DNA from: a virus
Direction: 5' to 3' (one strand)
DNA length: 34,336 nucleotides
IMG/VR virus record: IMGVR_UViG_3300037504_000541
Coordinates: 1-34,336 of that record
In this document: piece after piece, positions 1 to 6,897 of the stretch
Layout of the letters: every line of letters starts with the position of its first letter
How positions within the stretch are numbered: position 1 is the first letter of the stretch
Program-made: the position numbers and the translations under genes
The notes under the pieces: generated by a model
Seen by the model: only the letters and a program-made list of their open reading frames with translations
The model's database searches: none
Told to the model about the DNA's origin: nothing

Positions 1-136
1 CAGTGCTGCGATCATTGGCTCCCCATTTTTTCGATGCATAACGCTGTATATCTTGCCTACTGCTGCCATTGATGAGAGCGAGATACACCTCATTAATGCG
101 CTTCTGGTATTCGGCTGCGGTGGGTTTGCGTGCCAT
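1..136 (-). CDS. Probable terminase small subunit (partial, C-terminus off the left edge)
   Basis: Only the first 45 residues are in the window, starting at the ATG complementary to 134-136, with AAGG seven bases upstream. The visible segment (MARKPTAAEYQKRINEVYLA, then INGSSRQDIQRYASKKWGAN) is a helical, basic N-terminus that looks like a helix-turn-helix with the W-G pattern seen in small terminase DNA-binding domains. Small terminases bind the packaging site and recruit the large ATPase/nuclease. The start lies 3 bases past the stop of the adjacent methyltransferase, so the two are probably co-transcribed leftwards. The family call is inferred from pattern and position; another small DNA-binding protein is possible. 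Confidence 0.55.
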   Translation of the reverse strand, partial: MARKPTAAEYQKRINEVYLALINGSSRQDIQRYASKKWGANDRST

Positions 137-139
137 ATG

Positions 140-1426
140 CTAGCCTTGTTCCACTCGTTCCACCGTCAACCCCTCCGCCTCACAACGCTGTAGGATAATC
201 TCGCAATACTCCGGCGATATCTCGCAGCCGTAGCAGCGACGTCCGGTACGGTGGGCCGCGATGATGGTTGTGCCGGAGCCGAGGAAGGGGTCGTATAGTT
301 GCCTATTATCGGGACACACACGCTGTATCAAGTCAGAAATCACGGCCATTGGTTTAACTGATGCGTGATTTGCAACACCATCAGGCAGTTCTTTTCCCAA
401 CGTTGTGGGGCTATATACATCGTGAGCATATGGGTGAATATCCTGCCATTGTCCCTTGCCAACAGAAGACACTGCAATGGCTTCTGACTTCAGAAGCCAT
501 CCACGCCACGGGAAGGTTTCATCATTTGGTTTGTACATCCATAGCACACGCTCAATATTGTGAGACGCATTCTTGACAGCATCAAACCAGACATGCAGCA
601 GTCTTGGAGATTGAAAATTAATCACAACAGAATTGTCAACTGGCAAGACTGCAAGCATTCCGTCAAAAAGCCCACGCAACCCTTCAGGATTGTCATTGGC
701 AATCCCTTCCCGGTTAATACCATATGGGCTATCAGTCACCACCGCATCCGCCCGCTCGCCCTGCATCAGCCGCTCAACTGTCGCTGGGTCGGTACAGTCC
801 CCGCAAATCAGGCGATGCACGCCACCGATGAGCCACACGTCACCCGACTGCACCCGGCATGGTGCGGACTCGTCGGGTTCAAACTCATCGCCACCGCTGC
901 CGGGTTCGGGCAGGTCTGGCGTCAACTCCTCCAACAGCGCGCTATACTCGGCATCGTCAAAGCCCATCGCGGCGATGTCAAAATCGGCCTGCTGCAACTC
1001 GTCGAGCAGCGCGGCCAGTTCGGCGTCGTTGGGTTCGGCACCACGTCGCGTCTCGTTGTCAGCGACGAGGTAGGCGAGCGCCTGCTCTTCTGTCCAATCG
1101 TCGGGGAGTTGGGTGACGCGCAACGATTGAAATGTGTCATGCCTATGCTCGCACCATTGTTCATAGGTATGCGTGGTGTCATCAAACACATATCCGCGTA
1201 ACATCGCCTCATTTACCACAGGGTCAGCCAGCGCAGCAGCCGCCATATATACGCCGTGGCCTGCGATGATGGTATCGCCGTGCACTACAATCGGGCGCAC
1301 CTGCCCAAACTGCACCAGGCTTTTGGCGATACGTGCAATCTGCGCAGGCGGGTGCTGGTTATAGTTGCGCGGATGAGGTGCCAGGGTGTCAATGTCGCGT
1401 GTTGTCTCAATTGGTTCAGTCATCAT
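140..1426 (-). CDS. ParB-domain DNA methyltransferase 1 (beta-class N6-adenine/N4-cytosine type)
   Basis: A 428-residue protein. Residues about 10-125 form a ParB/Spo0J-like N-terminal domain (RPIVVHGDTIIAGHG at about 44-58). A helical linker leads to a methyltransferase domain. Catalytic motif IV is DSPYG at 232-236, and the SAM-binding FLGSGT motif is at 381-386; this order is that of beta-class amino-methyltransferases. The second position of DPPY is Ser, a tolerated variant in this class. The N-terminal 230 and C-terminal 51 residues closely match the paralogue at 2354-3562, but residues about 237-375 do not, and there is a unique insert of about 36 residues near 66-101. The start could be either ATG of the ATGATG pair. 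Likely role: self-protection against restriction or epigenetic marking of phage DNA. Target sequence unknown. Confidence 0.9.
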   Translation of the reverse strand: MMTEPIETTRDIDTLAPHPRNYNQHPPAQIARIAKSLVQFGQVRPIVVHGDTIIAGHGVYMAAAALADPVVNEAMLRGYVFDDTTHTYEQWCEHRHDTFQSLRVTQLPDDWTEEQALAYLVADNETRRGAEPNDAELAALLDELQQADFDIAAMGFDDAEYSALLEELTPDLPEPGSGGDEFEPDESAPCRVQSGDVWLIGGVHRLICGDCTDPATVERLMQGERADAVVTDSPYGINREGIANDNPEGLRGLFDGMLAVLPVDNSVVINFQSPRLLHVWFDAVKNASHNIERVLWMYKPNDETFPWRGWLLKSEAIAVSSVGKGQWQDIHPYAHDVYSPTTLGKELPDGVANHASVKPMAVISDLIQRVCPDNRQLYDPFLGSGTTIIAAHRTGRRCYGCEISPEYCEIILQRCEAEGLTVERVEQG

Positions 1427-1444
1427 TAACCCGTTCTTGCCTTT

Positions 1445-1469
1445 GGTATGCCGAAAACCGTGCTATAAT
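1445..1469 (+). promoter_or_regulatory. Promoter for the radical SAM gene (extended -10)
   Basis: TGC-TATAAT lies with the -10 hexamer at 1464-1469. The best -35 candidate, TTGGTA at 1445-1450, is only 14 bases away, so the element probably relies on the extended -10. It points rightwards into the gene at 1567. The roughly 95-base leader holds a small inverted repeat (CGGA-ctc-TCCG near 1509-1519). Confidence 0.6.
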
Positions 1470-1566
1470 AGACATGGGCTAGACGCGCCTGATCAGCACG
1501 TGACAATGCCGGACTCTCCGAACGGCAGCCCCATTGATTATCGGAGACAACAGAACGGAGACTGTT

Positions 1567-2409
1567 ATGCCTACCCTGAACCCCGACGGCTGGAGCGTCA
1601 AAGGCTGCTCGATTATCTATGCCCCACGCGGGCAAGCTGGCGAGTATTCCAGGCTGGCCACAAACCCCTATCGCGGATGCGGGCATCAGTGCGCCTATTG
1701 CTATGTGCCCAAAGTGCTGCGCATGCCGCGTCCCGAGTTTGACGCCGGTGCGGAGCCGCGCCCCGAGTTTCTTGATAAGTTGCGCAAAGATGCGGCGAAG
1801 TACCAGACACTTGGTATCACCGAACAGGTGATGCTGTCGTTCACGACAGACCCCTACCACCCATTCGACAACTCGCTCACGCGTCCTGTGCTGCAAACAC
1901 TGCAAGCCCACGGTCTGGGCATTTGCACGCTCACAAAGGGCGGCAGTCGTGCATTGCGCGACCTTGATTTGTTCAGGCCAGAGCGGGATGCGTTCGCCAG
2001 CACGCTCACGTCGTTGGATGATGATTTCAGCCAGAAATGGGAACGCGGTGCAGCAGTGCCCGATGATCGCATCAATACGTTGCGTCTGTTCCACAAGGAG
2101 GGAATCTTCACGTGGGTTAGCTTGGAGCCGACACTGAGTACCGAGGCCAGTTTGCAGATCATTGAGCATACGCACGAGTTTGTTAATCTGTATAAAATAG
2201 GCAGGGCAAACTATTTGCCAATGACTGGCACCACCGATTGGGAGAGGTACACCTATCGCATTCTTGAGTTGTGCCATCGCCTTGGCGTGCGGCATTACAT
2301 CAAAAAAGACCTGCAAGGGTATCTCCCGGTGGGATACGAAAACCCGCGCTATATCACACAGCATCACGGTTCGGCTCCTGCAAAGACTGAGCAACTCGCT
2401 CTACTATAA
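1567..2409 (+). CDS. Radical SAM protein of the SplB/COG1533 type
   Basis: A 280-residue protein. The cluster-binding motif CGHQCAYC has cysteines at residues 38, 42 and 45 (CX3CX2C), the signature that binds the [4Fe-4S] cluster used to cleave S-adenosylmethionine. The arrangement (RGCGHQCAYCYVP followed by a TIM-barrel-like sequence with VMLSFTTDPYHP and LTKGGS) is that of the spore-photoproduct-lyase-like SPL family, whose phage and bacterial members mostly lack known substrates. The ATG at 1567 is chosen over an upstream in-frame ATG at 1534 because GGAG sits seven bases before it. It is the only rightward gene inside a leftward late block, has its own promoter, and its last 56 bases overlap the convergent methyltransferase 2. 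This is typical of an added (moron-like) gene. Function is not assignable beyond the family. Confidence 0.85.
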   Translation: MPTLNPDGWSVKGCSIIYAPRGQAGEYSRLATNPYRGCGHQCAYCYVPKVLRMPRPEFDAGAEPRPEFLDKLRKDAAKYQTLGITEQVMLSFTTDPYHPFDNSLTRPVLQTLQAHGLGICTLTKGGSRALRDLDLFRPERDAFASTLTSLDDDFSQKWERGAAVPDDRINTLRLFHKEGIFTWVSLEPTLSTEASLQIIEHTHEFVNLYKIGRANYLPMTGTTDWERYTYRILELCHRLGVRHYIKKDLQGYLPVGYENPRYITQHHGSAPAKTEQLALL

Positions 2410-3562
2410 GTCCTTCCGCCTCGCAGCGTTGCAAGATAACCTCGCAGTATGCCTCGCTGATCTCGCACCCATAGCATCGGCGTCCGGTACGGTGGGCTGC
2501 GATAATGGTGGTGCCGGAGCCGAGGAATGGGTCATATAGCACACCGTCAGTGCAATTTGCAATCAGCATGCGCACCCAATCCAGCGGTTTTTCGTGAGAA
2601 TGGCGACCATCGGCATGTAGTTTGGTTATTGGGGCAACAAATACATCAGACAGGTGCTTGCCACGAGGATCAGGCGTAAATTCATATTCTCCGCGTGTAT
2701 TGCGTACTATGCGTTCATCACCGACCTCACCGTAATGTGCGCCATCAAATTGGTAATTTGCAACATCCCCATACCAAAACGCGAATTTGCCTCGTTGCAA
2801 CGGACGATTAGGGGTATACCACGATGTCACACAATCCCATACAAATACCCACGTAGGGGAGCCAAATAGCGTTATAACATCAGCGGCGCGTCGCCCATCG
2901 CAAAATGCCAGCACAGTACTGGTTGTGTCTGCTGTATACGACACGGCAGCATCCCACGGAGGGTCGTATATCACCGCGTCCGCCCGCTCGCATTGCATCA
3001 GCCGCTCCACCGTCGCTGGGTCGGTGCAGTCTCCACAGATGAGCCGATGCATGCCGCCGATGAGCCACACGTCACCCGCCTGTACGCGGCATGGTGCGGC
3101 GTCGTCGGGTTCAAACTCATCGCCACCGCTGCCGGTTTCGGGAAGTTCCGGCGTCAACCCATCGAGTAATGCGCTATACTCCTGCTCATCGAATCCCAGG
3201 CTATTCAGATCGAAATCAGCCTGCTGCAACTCGTCAAGCAGCGCGGCAAGTCCGGCGTCGTCGGATTCAGCCCCGCGTCGCGTCTCGTTGTCGGCGACGA
3301 GGTAGGCGAGCGCCTGCTCTTCTGTCCAGTCGTCTGGTAGTTGCGTGACACGCAACGTCTGGTAGTTGAGGTGCTGCGCTACCAGGTACACGCCGTGGCC
3401 TGCGATGATGGTATCGCCGTGCACCACAATCGGGCGTACCTGCCCAAACTGGCGCAGGCTGGCAGCAAGCCGCTCAATCTGCTCTGGCGGATGCTGATTG
3501 TAGTTGCGCGAGTGCGGTGCCAGCGTATCAATGTCGCGTGTTGTCTCGATTGGTTCAGTCAT
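2354..3562 (-). CDS. ParB-domain DNA methyltransferase 2 (paralogue of the gene at 140-1426)
   Basis: A 402-residue protein from the ATG at 3562 (MTEPIETT, the same start peptide as the paralogue). An upstream in-frame ATG at 3610 would add 16 residues but lies inside the preceding small gene. A ParB-like domain occupies residues about 10-95, motif IV is DPPW at 200-203 and the SAM motif FLGSGT is at 346-351. The arms are close to those of methyltransferase 1, while the central 204-342 region, holding the target-recognition part, is unrelated by eye and Trp replaces Tyr in motif IV. It probably methylates a different sequence. The start overlaps the stop of the upstream 54-residue gene (ATGACTGA), indicating translational coupling. 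Confidence 0.9.
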   Translation of the reverse strand: MTEPIETTRDIDTLAPHSRNYNQHPPEQIERLAASLRQFGQVRPIVVHGDTIIAGHGVYLVAQHLNYQTLRVTQLPDDWTEEQALAYLVADNETRRGAESDDAGLAALLDELQQADFDLNSLGFDEQEYSALLDGLTPELPETGSGGDEFEPDDAAPCRVQAGDVWLIGGMHRLICGDCTDPATVERLMQCERADAVIYDPPWDAAVSYTADTTSTVLAFCDGRRAADVITLFGSPTWVFVWDCVTSWYTPNRPLQRGKFAFWYGDVANYQFDGAHYGEVGDERIVRNTRGEYEFTPDPRGKHLSDVFVAPITKLHADGRHSHEKPLDWVRMLIANCTDGVLYDPFLGSGTTIIAAHRTGRRCYGCEISEAYCEVILQRCEAEGLIVERVAQSLQEPNRDAV

Positions 3563-3719
3563 CTCGATATCGTATGCGTTTTTGCCAATCAGAAATGCGA
3601 TCGAGCACATTGAATATTTCAGCGAACACCACTAACGCCAACCCCCCCCCCAACGCACCAGCGAACACCATAGCCGACACTCCGATCATGAGTATAGATA
3701 AATCGTACAGCGTATCCAT
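3555..3719 (-). CDS. Small probable membrane protein (54 aa)
   Basis: A 54-residue ORF with a hydrophobic segment at residues about 8-37 (LILIG-type start, then VFAGALGGG and LALVVFAEIF) followed by a basic, amphipathic C-terminus (RISDWQKRIRYRDD). This is the layout of a single-pass membrane protein with a cytoplasmic tail. AGGGG lies seven bases before the ATG. The three glycines at 24-26 are encoded within a run of ten G, a slippage-prone tract. The stop overlaps the start of methyltransferase 2. No family is recognised. A holin-like or superinfection-type role cannot be excluded, but nothing in the sequence shows it. Confidence 0.6.
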   Translation of the reverse strand: MDTLYDLSILMIGVSAMVFAGALGGGLALVVFAEIFNVLDRISDWQKRIRYRDD

Positions 3720-3729
3720 TACACAACCC

Positions 3730-3888
3730 CTACATACGGAACTCTACCACTACCACCAGGCATGCGACAATTCGCGCCAGCGCGAACCCGACACGCGACG
3801 GCAAGTATTGAGCAATCCAGACGGCGACGTGAAATAACCACAATCGACGGAATCGGCATTCAATGGTGACGTGTGTGTCGGTCGTCAT
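3730..3888 (-). CDS. Small hypothetical protein with hydrophobic stretches (52 aa)
   Basis: A 52-residue ORF starting at the ATG at 3888, two bases after the stop of the upstream 63-residue gene, with GGAG ten bases before the start (inside that gene). The protein begins with a polar strand (MTTDTHVTIECRFRR), then LWLFHVAVWIAQYLP, then a hydrophobic run (RIVACLVVVVEF). Short proteins of this pattern are common in phage accessory clusters and usually have no assigned function. Tight packing with the flanking small ORFs supports it as a real gene, but the evidence is positional. Confidence 0.5.
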   Translation of the reverse strand: MTTDTHVTIECRFRRLWLFHVAVWIAQYLPSRVGFALARIVACLVVVVEFRM

Positions 3889-3891
3889 TCG

Positions 3892-4083
3892 TCATACACT
3901 CCGCTCACGCAATGCCTGCACCAAAGCCTGCGCCGTATCGAGACCATACTCGGCTGCCTGGTGTAGTGCATTCTCAATTAACTCTTCAGTTTCTCTCGGG
4001 AGGTTTACGTATTGCTTTATTTTCTCAATCAATGAGTCGATGCCGGTTTCGACCGTTTCCCCGAATGTCGTATTCTCATCCAT
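3892..4083 (-). CDS. Small helical hypothetical protein (63 aa)
   Basis: A 63-residue acidic, mainly helical protein, first gene of the leftward cluster that runs on through two tiny genes to methyltransferase 2. AGGGGGA is well placed before the ATG at 4083, and an extended -10 promoter lies about 40 bases upstream. Two predicted amphipathic helices (ETGIDSLIEKIKQYV and ETEELIENALHQAAEYG) are separated by NLPR. No motif or family is recognised. Confidence 0.7.
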   Translation of the reverse strand: MDENTTFGETVETGIDSLIEKIKQYVNLPRETEELIENALHQAAEYGLDTAQALVQALRERSV

Positions 4084-4121
4084 TATTTTCCCCCTTACAC
4101 GAATACGATTCTATATAACAC

Positions 4122-4127
4122 ATTATA
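4122..4127 (-). promoter_or_regulatory. Leftward extended -10 promoter for the small-gene/methyltransferase 2 cluster
   Basis: On the minus strand TGTGC-TATAAT gives a perfect -10 with the TG extension. No good -35 is present 17 bases upstream. The start site would fall about 30 bases before the ATG at 4083. Confidence 0.65.
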
Positions 4128-4157
4128 GCACATTCAAGTATCCATTGATAGTTATGC

Positions 4158-4163
4158 TACAAT
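4158..4163 (+). promoter_or_regulatory. Rightward extended -10 promoter for the FtsK/HerA-like gene
   Basis: TATGC-TACAAT forms an extended -10 about 97 bases before the ATG at 4260, divergent from the -10 at 4122-4127. The leader contains a short inverted repeat (GCAGC/GCTGC at about 4174-4188). Confidence 0.55.
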
Positions 4164-4259
4164 ATCACCAAACGCAGCGAGGGGCTGCACCACACAACGC
4201 GGCACAACCCCAACTGCACACGGCTAGTGCAAAACTATTGTAACAGAAAAGAGCAAGAG

Positions 4260-5564
4260 ATGGATACATTTGAATTTCTTCGCGGGGCAATCACTGTTGC
4301 GAGTGGTGTTGGGGGCGCAATTGCTATTATTAGCGCCAGCGCGGGTGCGGGTGCAGGATTTGCTCGGGCTGCCTGGCGCGCTGGTGGGCAATGGGGGATC
4401 AAACATGAGCATCACCAGGCGGCGCTTGATGCTCACGTCGCTCTGGAACGTGCGCGTGCCGAGGCCGAGAACGCCCGGGCTGTCGGCTACGCAGCGGTGC
4501 AGCCGCGTAGTGTTCATTACGCACCGCATGTGACCAGCACCGCCCAGGGTGCCCAGGGACAGATGTCTCATGGGGGACAACAGCAGGGGGATCTGCCGGG
4601 GATCGTAGACCTGACTGACGTTGCCATGGTGCCAGGACGGGTGCTGCTCGGGCTGGCCAACGGAGGTACGCCCATCACCACCACGCCAGCGCACTTGATG
4701 CATGTGGGTTGTATCGGTGCGACTGGCAGCGGCAAGACCAACGCGGCGAGATTCATATTGGCGCAGATACTGGCGCTTGGGCGCGGCGATGTGTATATCG
4801 CAAATCCGCACTTTGTTGCAAATGACCTTGACGATCCCGCGTCGGGGGACTGGCGCATTATCGAGTCTCGCCTGGCTGCACCTGCGGCATATGATGAGCG
4901 CTATATCGGTCTGCTGATTGACCAAATTGCAGCGAGTGTTGATGAACGATGGGCAAAAAAGCGCGAGGGACAACGGACTGGCAAGCCACAGATTCTATAC
5001 ATTGATGAGTTGCCTGCAATCCTGGACAGCGTGCCGGGCGCGCTGCAATCGATGGCAACCATCCTACGACGCGGACGGGCTGTGGGGGTGTATCTCCTCA
5101 CGTTATCCCAGGATCTAGCCACAAAAACCCTGGGAAGGGATGCCCCGGGTGCGATAAGAGAAAATTATCGCACGGGGATTTACACCGGCGGCGATCCCCA
5201 CAGCGCGCAACTGCTACTCGATACGCCACGATCCCAAATTGGCAAGCATGAGGGTGACCTGGGGCGGGGGGTTGCCCTGGTGAAGGCACACGGGCAGTCC
5301 GCAACACTAGCCCGCATTCCATTCGCCAGCAACGCAGGCGTTGCCGCGTTACTGTCTCAACCTGAAACGCCTGAAACGCCACATGCGCCACCAGAAACAC
5401 CTGAAACGGTTTCAGGTGCAGTCGATTATGAGGGTATAATCACACGACTGCGAGCAAAAGGGCACGGTAAAAAGGCCATCATCGAGATGGTGTGGGGTGC
5501 CCGTCCGGGGGGTAGCGCTGCATATCGAGAGGCCAGCGCTGCGTACGATGCGGTAGTGGGATAG
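4260..5564 (+). CDS. FtsK/HerA-like DNA-translocase-type ATPase
   Basis: A 434-residue P-loop ATPase. Residues 8-36 are a small-residue-rich hydrophobic segment that could be a membrane anchor. Residues 53-75 are helical and charged. The Walker A motif GATGSGKT is at 153-160 and Walker B ILYIDEL at 245-251, followed by a RGRAVGVYLLTLSQD segment typical of the FtsK/TraG/HerA superfamily. The last 45 residues (GIITRLRAKGHGKKAIIEMVWG...) resemble the small helix-turn-helix found at the end of such translocases. Proteins of this kind move double-stranded DNA during conjugation, segregation or phage DNA handling. The gene stands alone with its own promoter between leftward genes. The ATG at 4260 is preferred over 4227 because a purine-rich stretch (AAAGAGCAAGAG) precedes it. 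It could serve an extrachromosomal lysogen or be an accessory gene. Confidence 0.8.
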   Translation: MDTFEFLRGAITVASGVGGAIAIISASAGAGAGFARAAWRAGGQWGIKHEHHQAALDAHVALERARAEAENARAVGYAAVQPRSVHYAPHVTSTAQGAQGQMSHGGQQQGDLPGIVDLTDVAMVPGRVLLGLANGGTPITTTPAHLMHVGCIGATGSGKTNAARFILAQILALGRGDVYIANPHFVANDLDDPASGDWRIIESRLAAPAAYDERYIGLLIDQIAASVDERWAKKREGQRTGKPQILYIDELPAILDSVPGALQSMATILRRGRAVGVYLLTLSQDLATKTLGRDAPGAIRENYRTGIYTGGDPHSAQLLLDTPRSQIGKHEGDLGRGVALVKAHGQSATLARIPFASNAGVAALLSQPETPETPHAPPETPETVSGAVDYEGIITRLRAKGHGKKAIIEMVWGARPGGSAAYREASAAYDAVVG

Positions 5565-5584
5565 AAACAGAGGGGGGGTACGAA

Positions 5585-5881
5585 TCAATCATCATTTTGA
5601 TGAAAAAACATCGCCTCAAGCTTGTCAAATCTCTCCATTACGCGCTTGTGACGTTCAAGCAGCGTAGTGTCGAGGTTTTCAAGGATTGACTGCTGTTTTT
5701 CCAGGGACAGGACGAATCGCTCCCCGATGTCTGCCATCCGTTGCCCGGTCTCTCGAATGTCGTCAATGTTGTTTAATAGTCGAGAGATATATGGGTCAAA
5801 ATGGCCGACAGACCATCTAAATACATAGAAAAGAAAGATGGCAAACGCTAATTGCGGGGCAATCTGAAGTAATTCCTCCAT
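5585..5881 (-). CDS. Membrane-anchored coiled-coil protein
   Basis: A 98-residue protein from the ATG at 5881. Residues about 8-25 are hydrophobic (APQLAFAIFLFYVFRW), giving one membrane segment. The rest is an acidic/basic heptad-rich helix (DDIRETGQRMADIGERF, then ILENLDTTLLERHKRVMERFDKLEAMF), probably a coiled coil. No function is assignable; a spanin- or holin-accessory-like topology is conceivable but not shown. An in-frame ATG at 5890 would overlap the -10 element, so the start at 5881 is preferred. The gene ends 20 bases from the stop of the convergent ATPase gene. Confidence 0.65.
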   Translation of the reverse strand: MEELLQIAPQLAFAIFLFYVFRWSVGHFDPYISRLLNNIDDIRETGQRMADIGERFVLSLEKQQSILENLDTTLLERHKRVMERFDKLEAMFFHQNDD

Positions 5882-5888
5882 GTGATAC

Positions 5889-5917
5889 ATTGTAGCACAA
5901 ATATTACAAATTTAAAA
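5889..5917 (-). promoter_or_regulatory. Promoter abutting the 5881 start (possible leaderless transcript)
   Basis: The minus strand reads TTTTAA, 17 bases, then TACAAT preceded by TGC (extended -10 at 5889-5894). The expected start site falls at or within a base or two of the ATG at 5881, and no Shine-Dalgarno sequence can fit. Confidence 0.5.
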
Positions 5918-5920
5918 CCA

Positions 5921-6478
5921 TTACATGTTCCCTATGCGCGGCAGCATAACAGACGGAGTCCATTCCGCCTCTGGCGTATTGTAGCGCCCTGTATAGAGCG
6001 TTGTGTTGTCCTCCACAACATGGAATTTAATCAGACCGATGCGCATGCCAGGATAGAGCAAAATGGCATCCGGGCTGTAGTTAAACAACTCCAATGTCCA
6101 ACGCGAGCAATAGCCCGCGTCACCAATGCCTGCCGAGACATGGACTGTCAGCCCCCATCGAGCCGCGGTGCTTCTGGTTTCCAGTGTTGGTTCAATATCC
6201 GGCACCGTCGTGCCGATGTGCTCATCGGTGTGCGCCAGCGCGAACGATAACGACGGCAGCCGGAACGGATTATCTGGTGCCACATCGGCAACGAGCATGA
6301 AACGTCCTTCTGGTGCCTGTGTGGCAATGTCCACGTCGCGGCCCATCGGGCGCGGTATCCAAAAATTACTTCCCAGATGTACATCGATATGTGTCTCGAT
6401 ACGACATTGCGGCGCTGGCGTGCAGACAATGCTGCCATTGGCCAGTGCTGTCTGTATGGCGTCATTTCCTAATATCAC
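5921..6478 (-). CDS. dcd: dCTP deaminase / dUTPase-family nucleotide enzyme
   Basis: A 185-residue protein. It contains ETRSTAARWGL, matching the RSSxAR motif of dCTP deaminase, then AGIGDAGY...TLELFN with the catalytic-type Glu in TLEL, then LYPGMRIGLIKF, the family's C-terminal signature. Dcd deaminates dCTP to dUTP (or dUMP in bifunctional forms) and supplies thymidylate precursors in the cytoplasm. The start is a GTG at 6478 with AAGGAG seven bases upstream. The same frame stays open far upstream through the GC-rich array, but that extension has no ribosome site and is repeat translation. It is the last gene of the leftward early operon. The usual DPG triplet is DAG here, so deaminase activity is likely but not certain. 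Confidence 0.8.
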   Translation of the reverse strand: MILGNDAIQTALANGSIVCTPAPQCRIETHIDVHLGSNFWIPRPMGRDVDIATQAPEGRFMLVADVAPDNPFRLPSLSFALAHTDEHIGTTVPDIEPTLETRSTAARWGLTVHVSAGIGDAGYCSRWTLELFNYSPDAILLYPGMRIGLIKFHVVEDNTTLYTGRYNTPEAEWTPSVMLPRIGNM

Positions 6479-6541
6479 GGTTAATCTCCTTCTGCAACTC
6501 AGTTGTTGTATGGGCAGTTTGCGAACGTGCCCAGGTTCCCA

Positions 6542-6897
6542 TGCCTCGCCATGCCCAGCCCGGCCTCGCCCTGCCCCGCCTAGCCCCGCCCCGCCTGCCT
6601 CGCCCTGCCGCGCCATGCCTGGCCCTGCCGCGCCGTGCCAAACCCCGCCTTGCCTAGCCCCGCCTGCCTCGCCATGCCGCGCCGCGCCGTGCCTGCCCCG
6701 CCTGCCTCGCCATGCCGCGCCACGCCGCGCCAGGCCTCGCCAGGCCTCGCCTCGCCTGGCCGCGCCCCGCCCTGCCTGCCTCGCCATGCCTTGCCAAGCC
6801 AAACCCGGCCAAGCCCTGCCCCGCCATGCCCCGCCTGCCGCGCCATGCCATGCCTCGCCCTGCCAGAGCTAGCCACACCTTGCCACGCCTGCCGTGT
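6542..6897. repeat. Array 1 of the degenerate pentamer GCCNN (about 70 units)
   Basis: About 355 bases in which GCC recurs every five bases on the plus strand (GCCTC, GCCAT, GCCCT, GCCCC, GCCGC, GCCTG and similar), with an occasional four-base step. Positions 4 and 5 vary while GCC is nearly invariant. There is almost no sequence of any other type. It fills the 419-base gap between the deaminase start (6478) and the stop of the next gene (6898); the remaining bases 6479-6541 hold the deaminase ribosome site and no recognisable promoter. On the operon's mRNA the array reads as GGC every five nucleotides, so it is very G-rich on the transcribed product. Long ORFs in several frames here are artefacts of the repeat. 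Confidence 0.9.

Noticed and set aside
1426-2394. A 322-codon minus-strand ORF
   Set aside because: It lies antisense to the radical SAM gene, whose cysteine motif and ribosome site are convincing.
5581-5606. TCATCA...TGATGA hairpin near the end of the convergent genes as a terminator
   Set aside because: The A-run lies on the wrong side for a plus-strand terminator, and on the minus strand the T-run precedes the stem; it is also inside the coding end of the gene at 5585.
5921-6802. A long 293-codon frame extending the dCTP-deaminase-like gene through the pentamer array (MAWQGMARQA-type repeats)
   Set aside because: The pentamer gives stop-free frames by composition, there is no ribosome site at the far ATG, and a GTG with a perfect AAGGAG lies at 6478.
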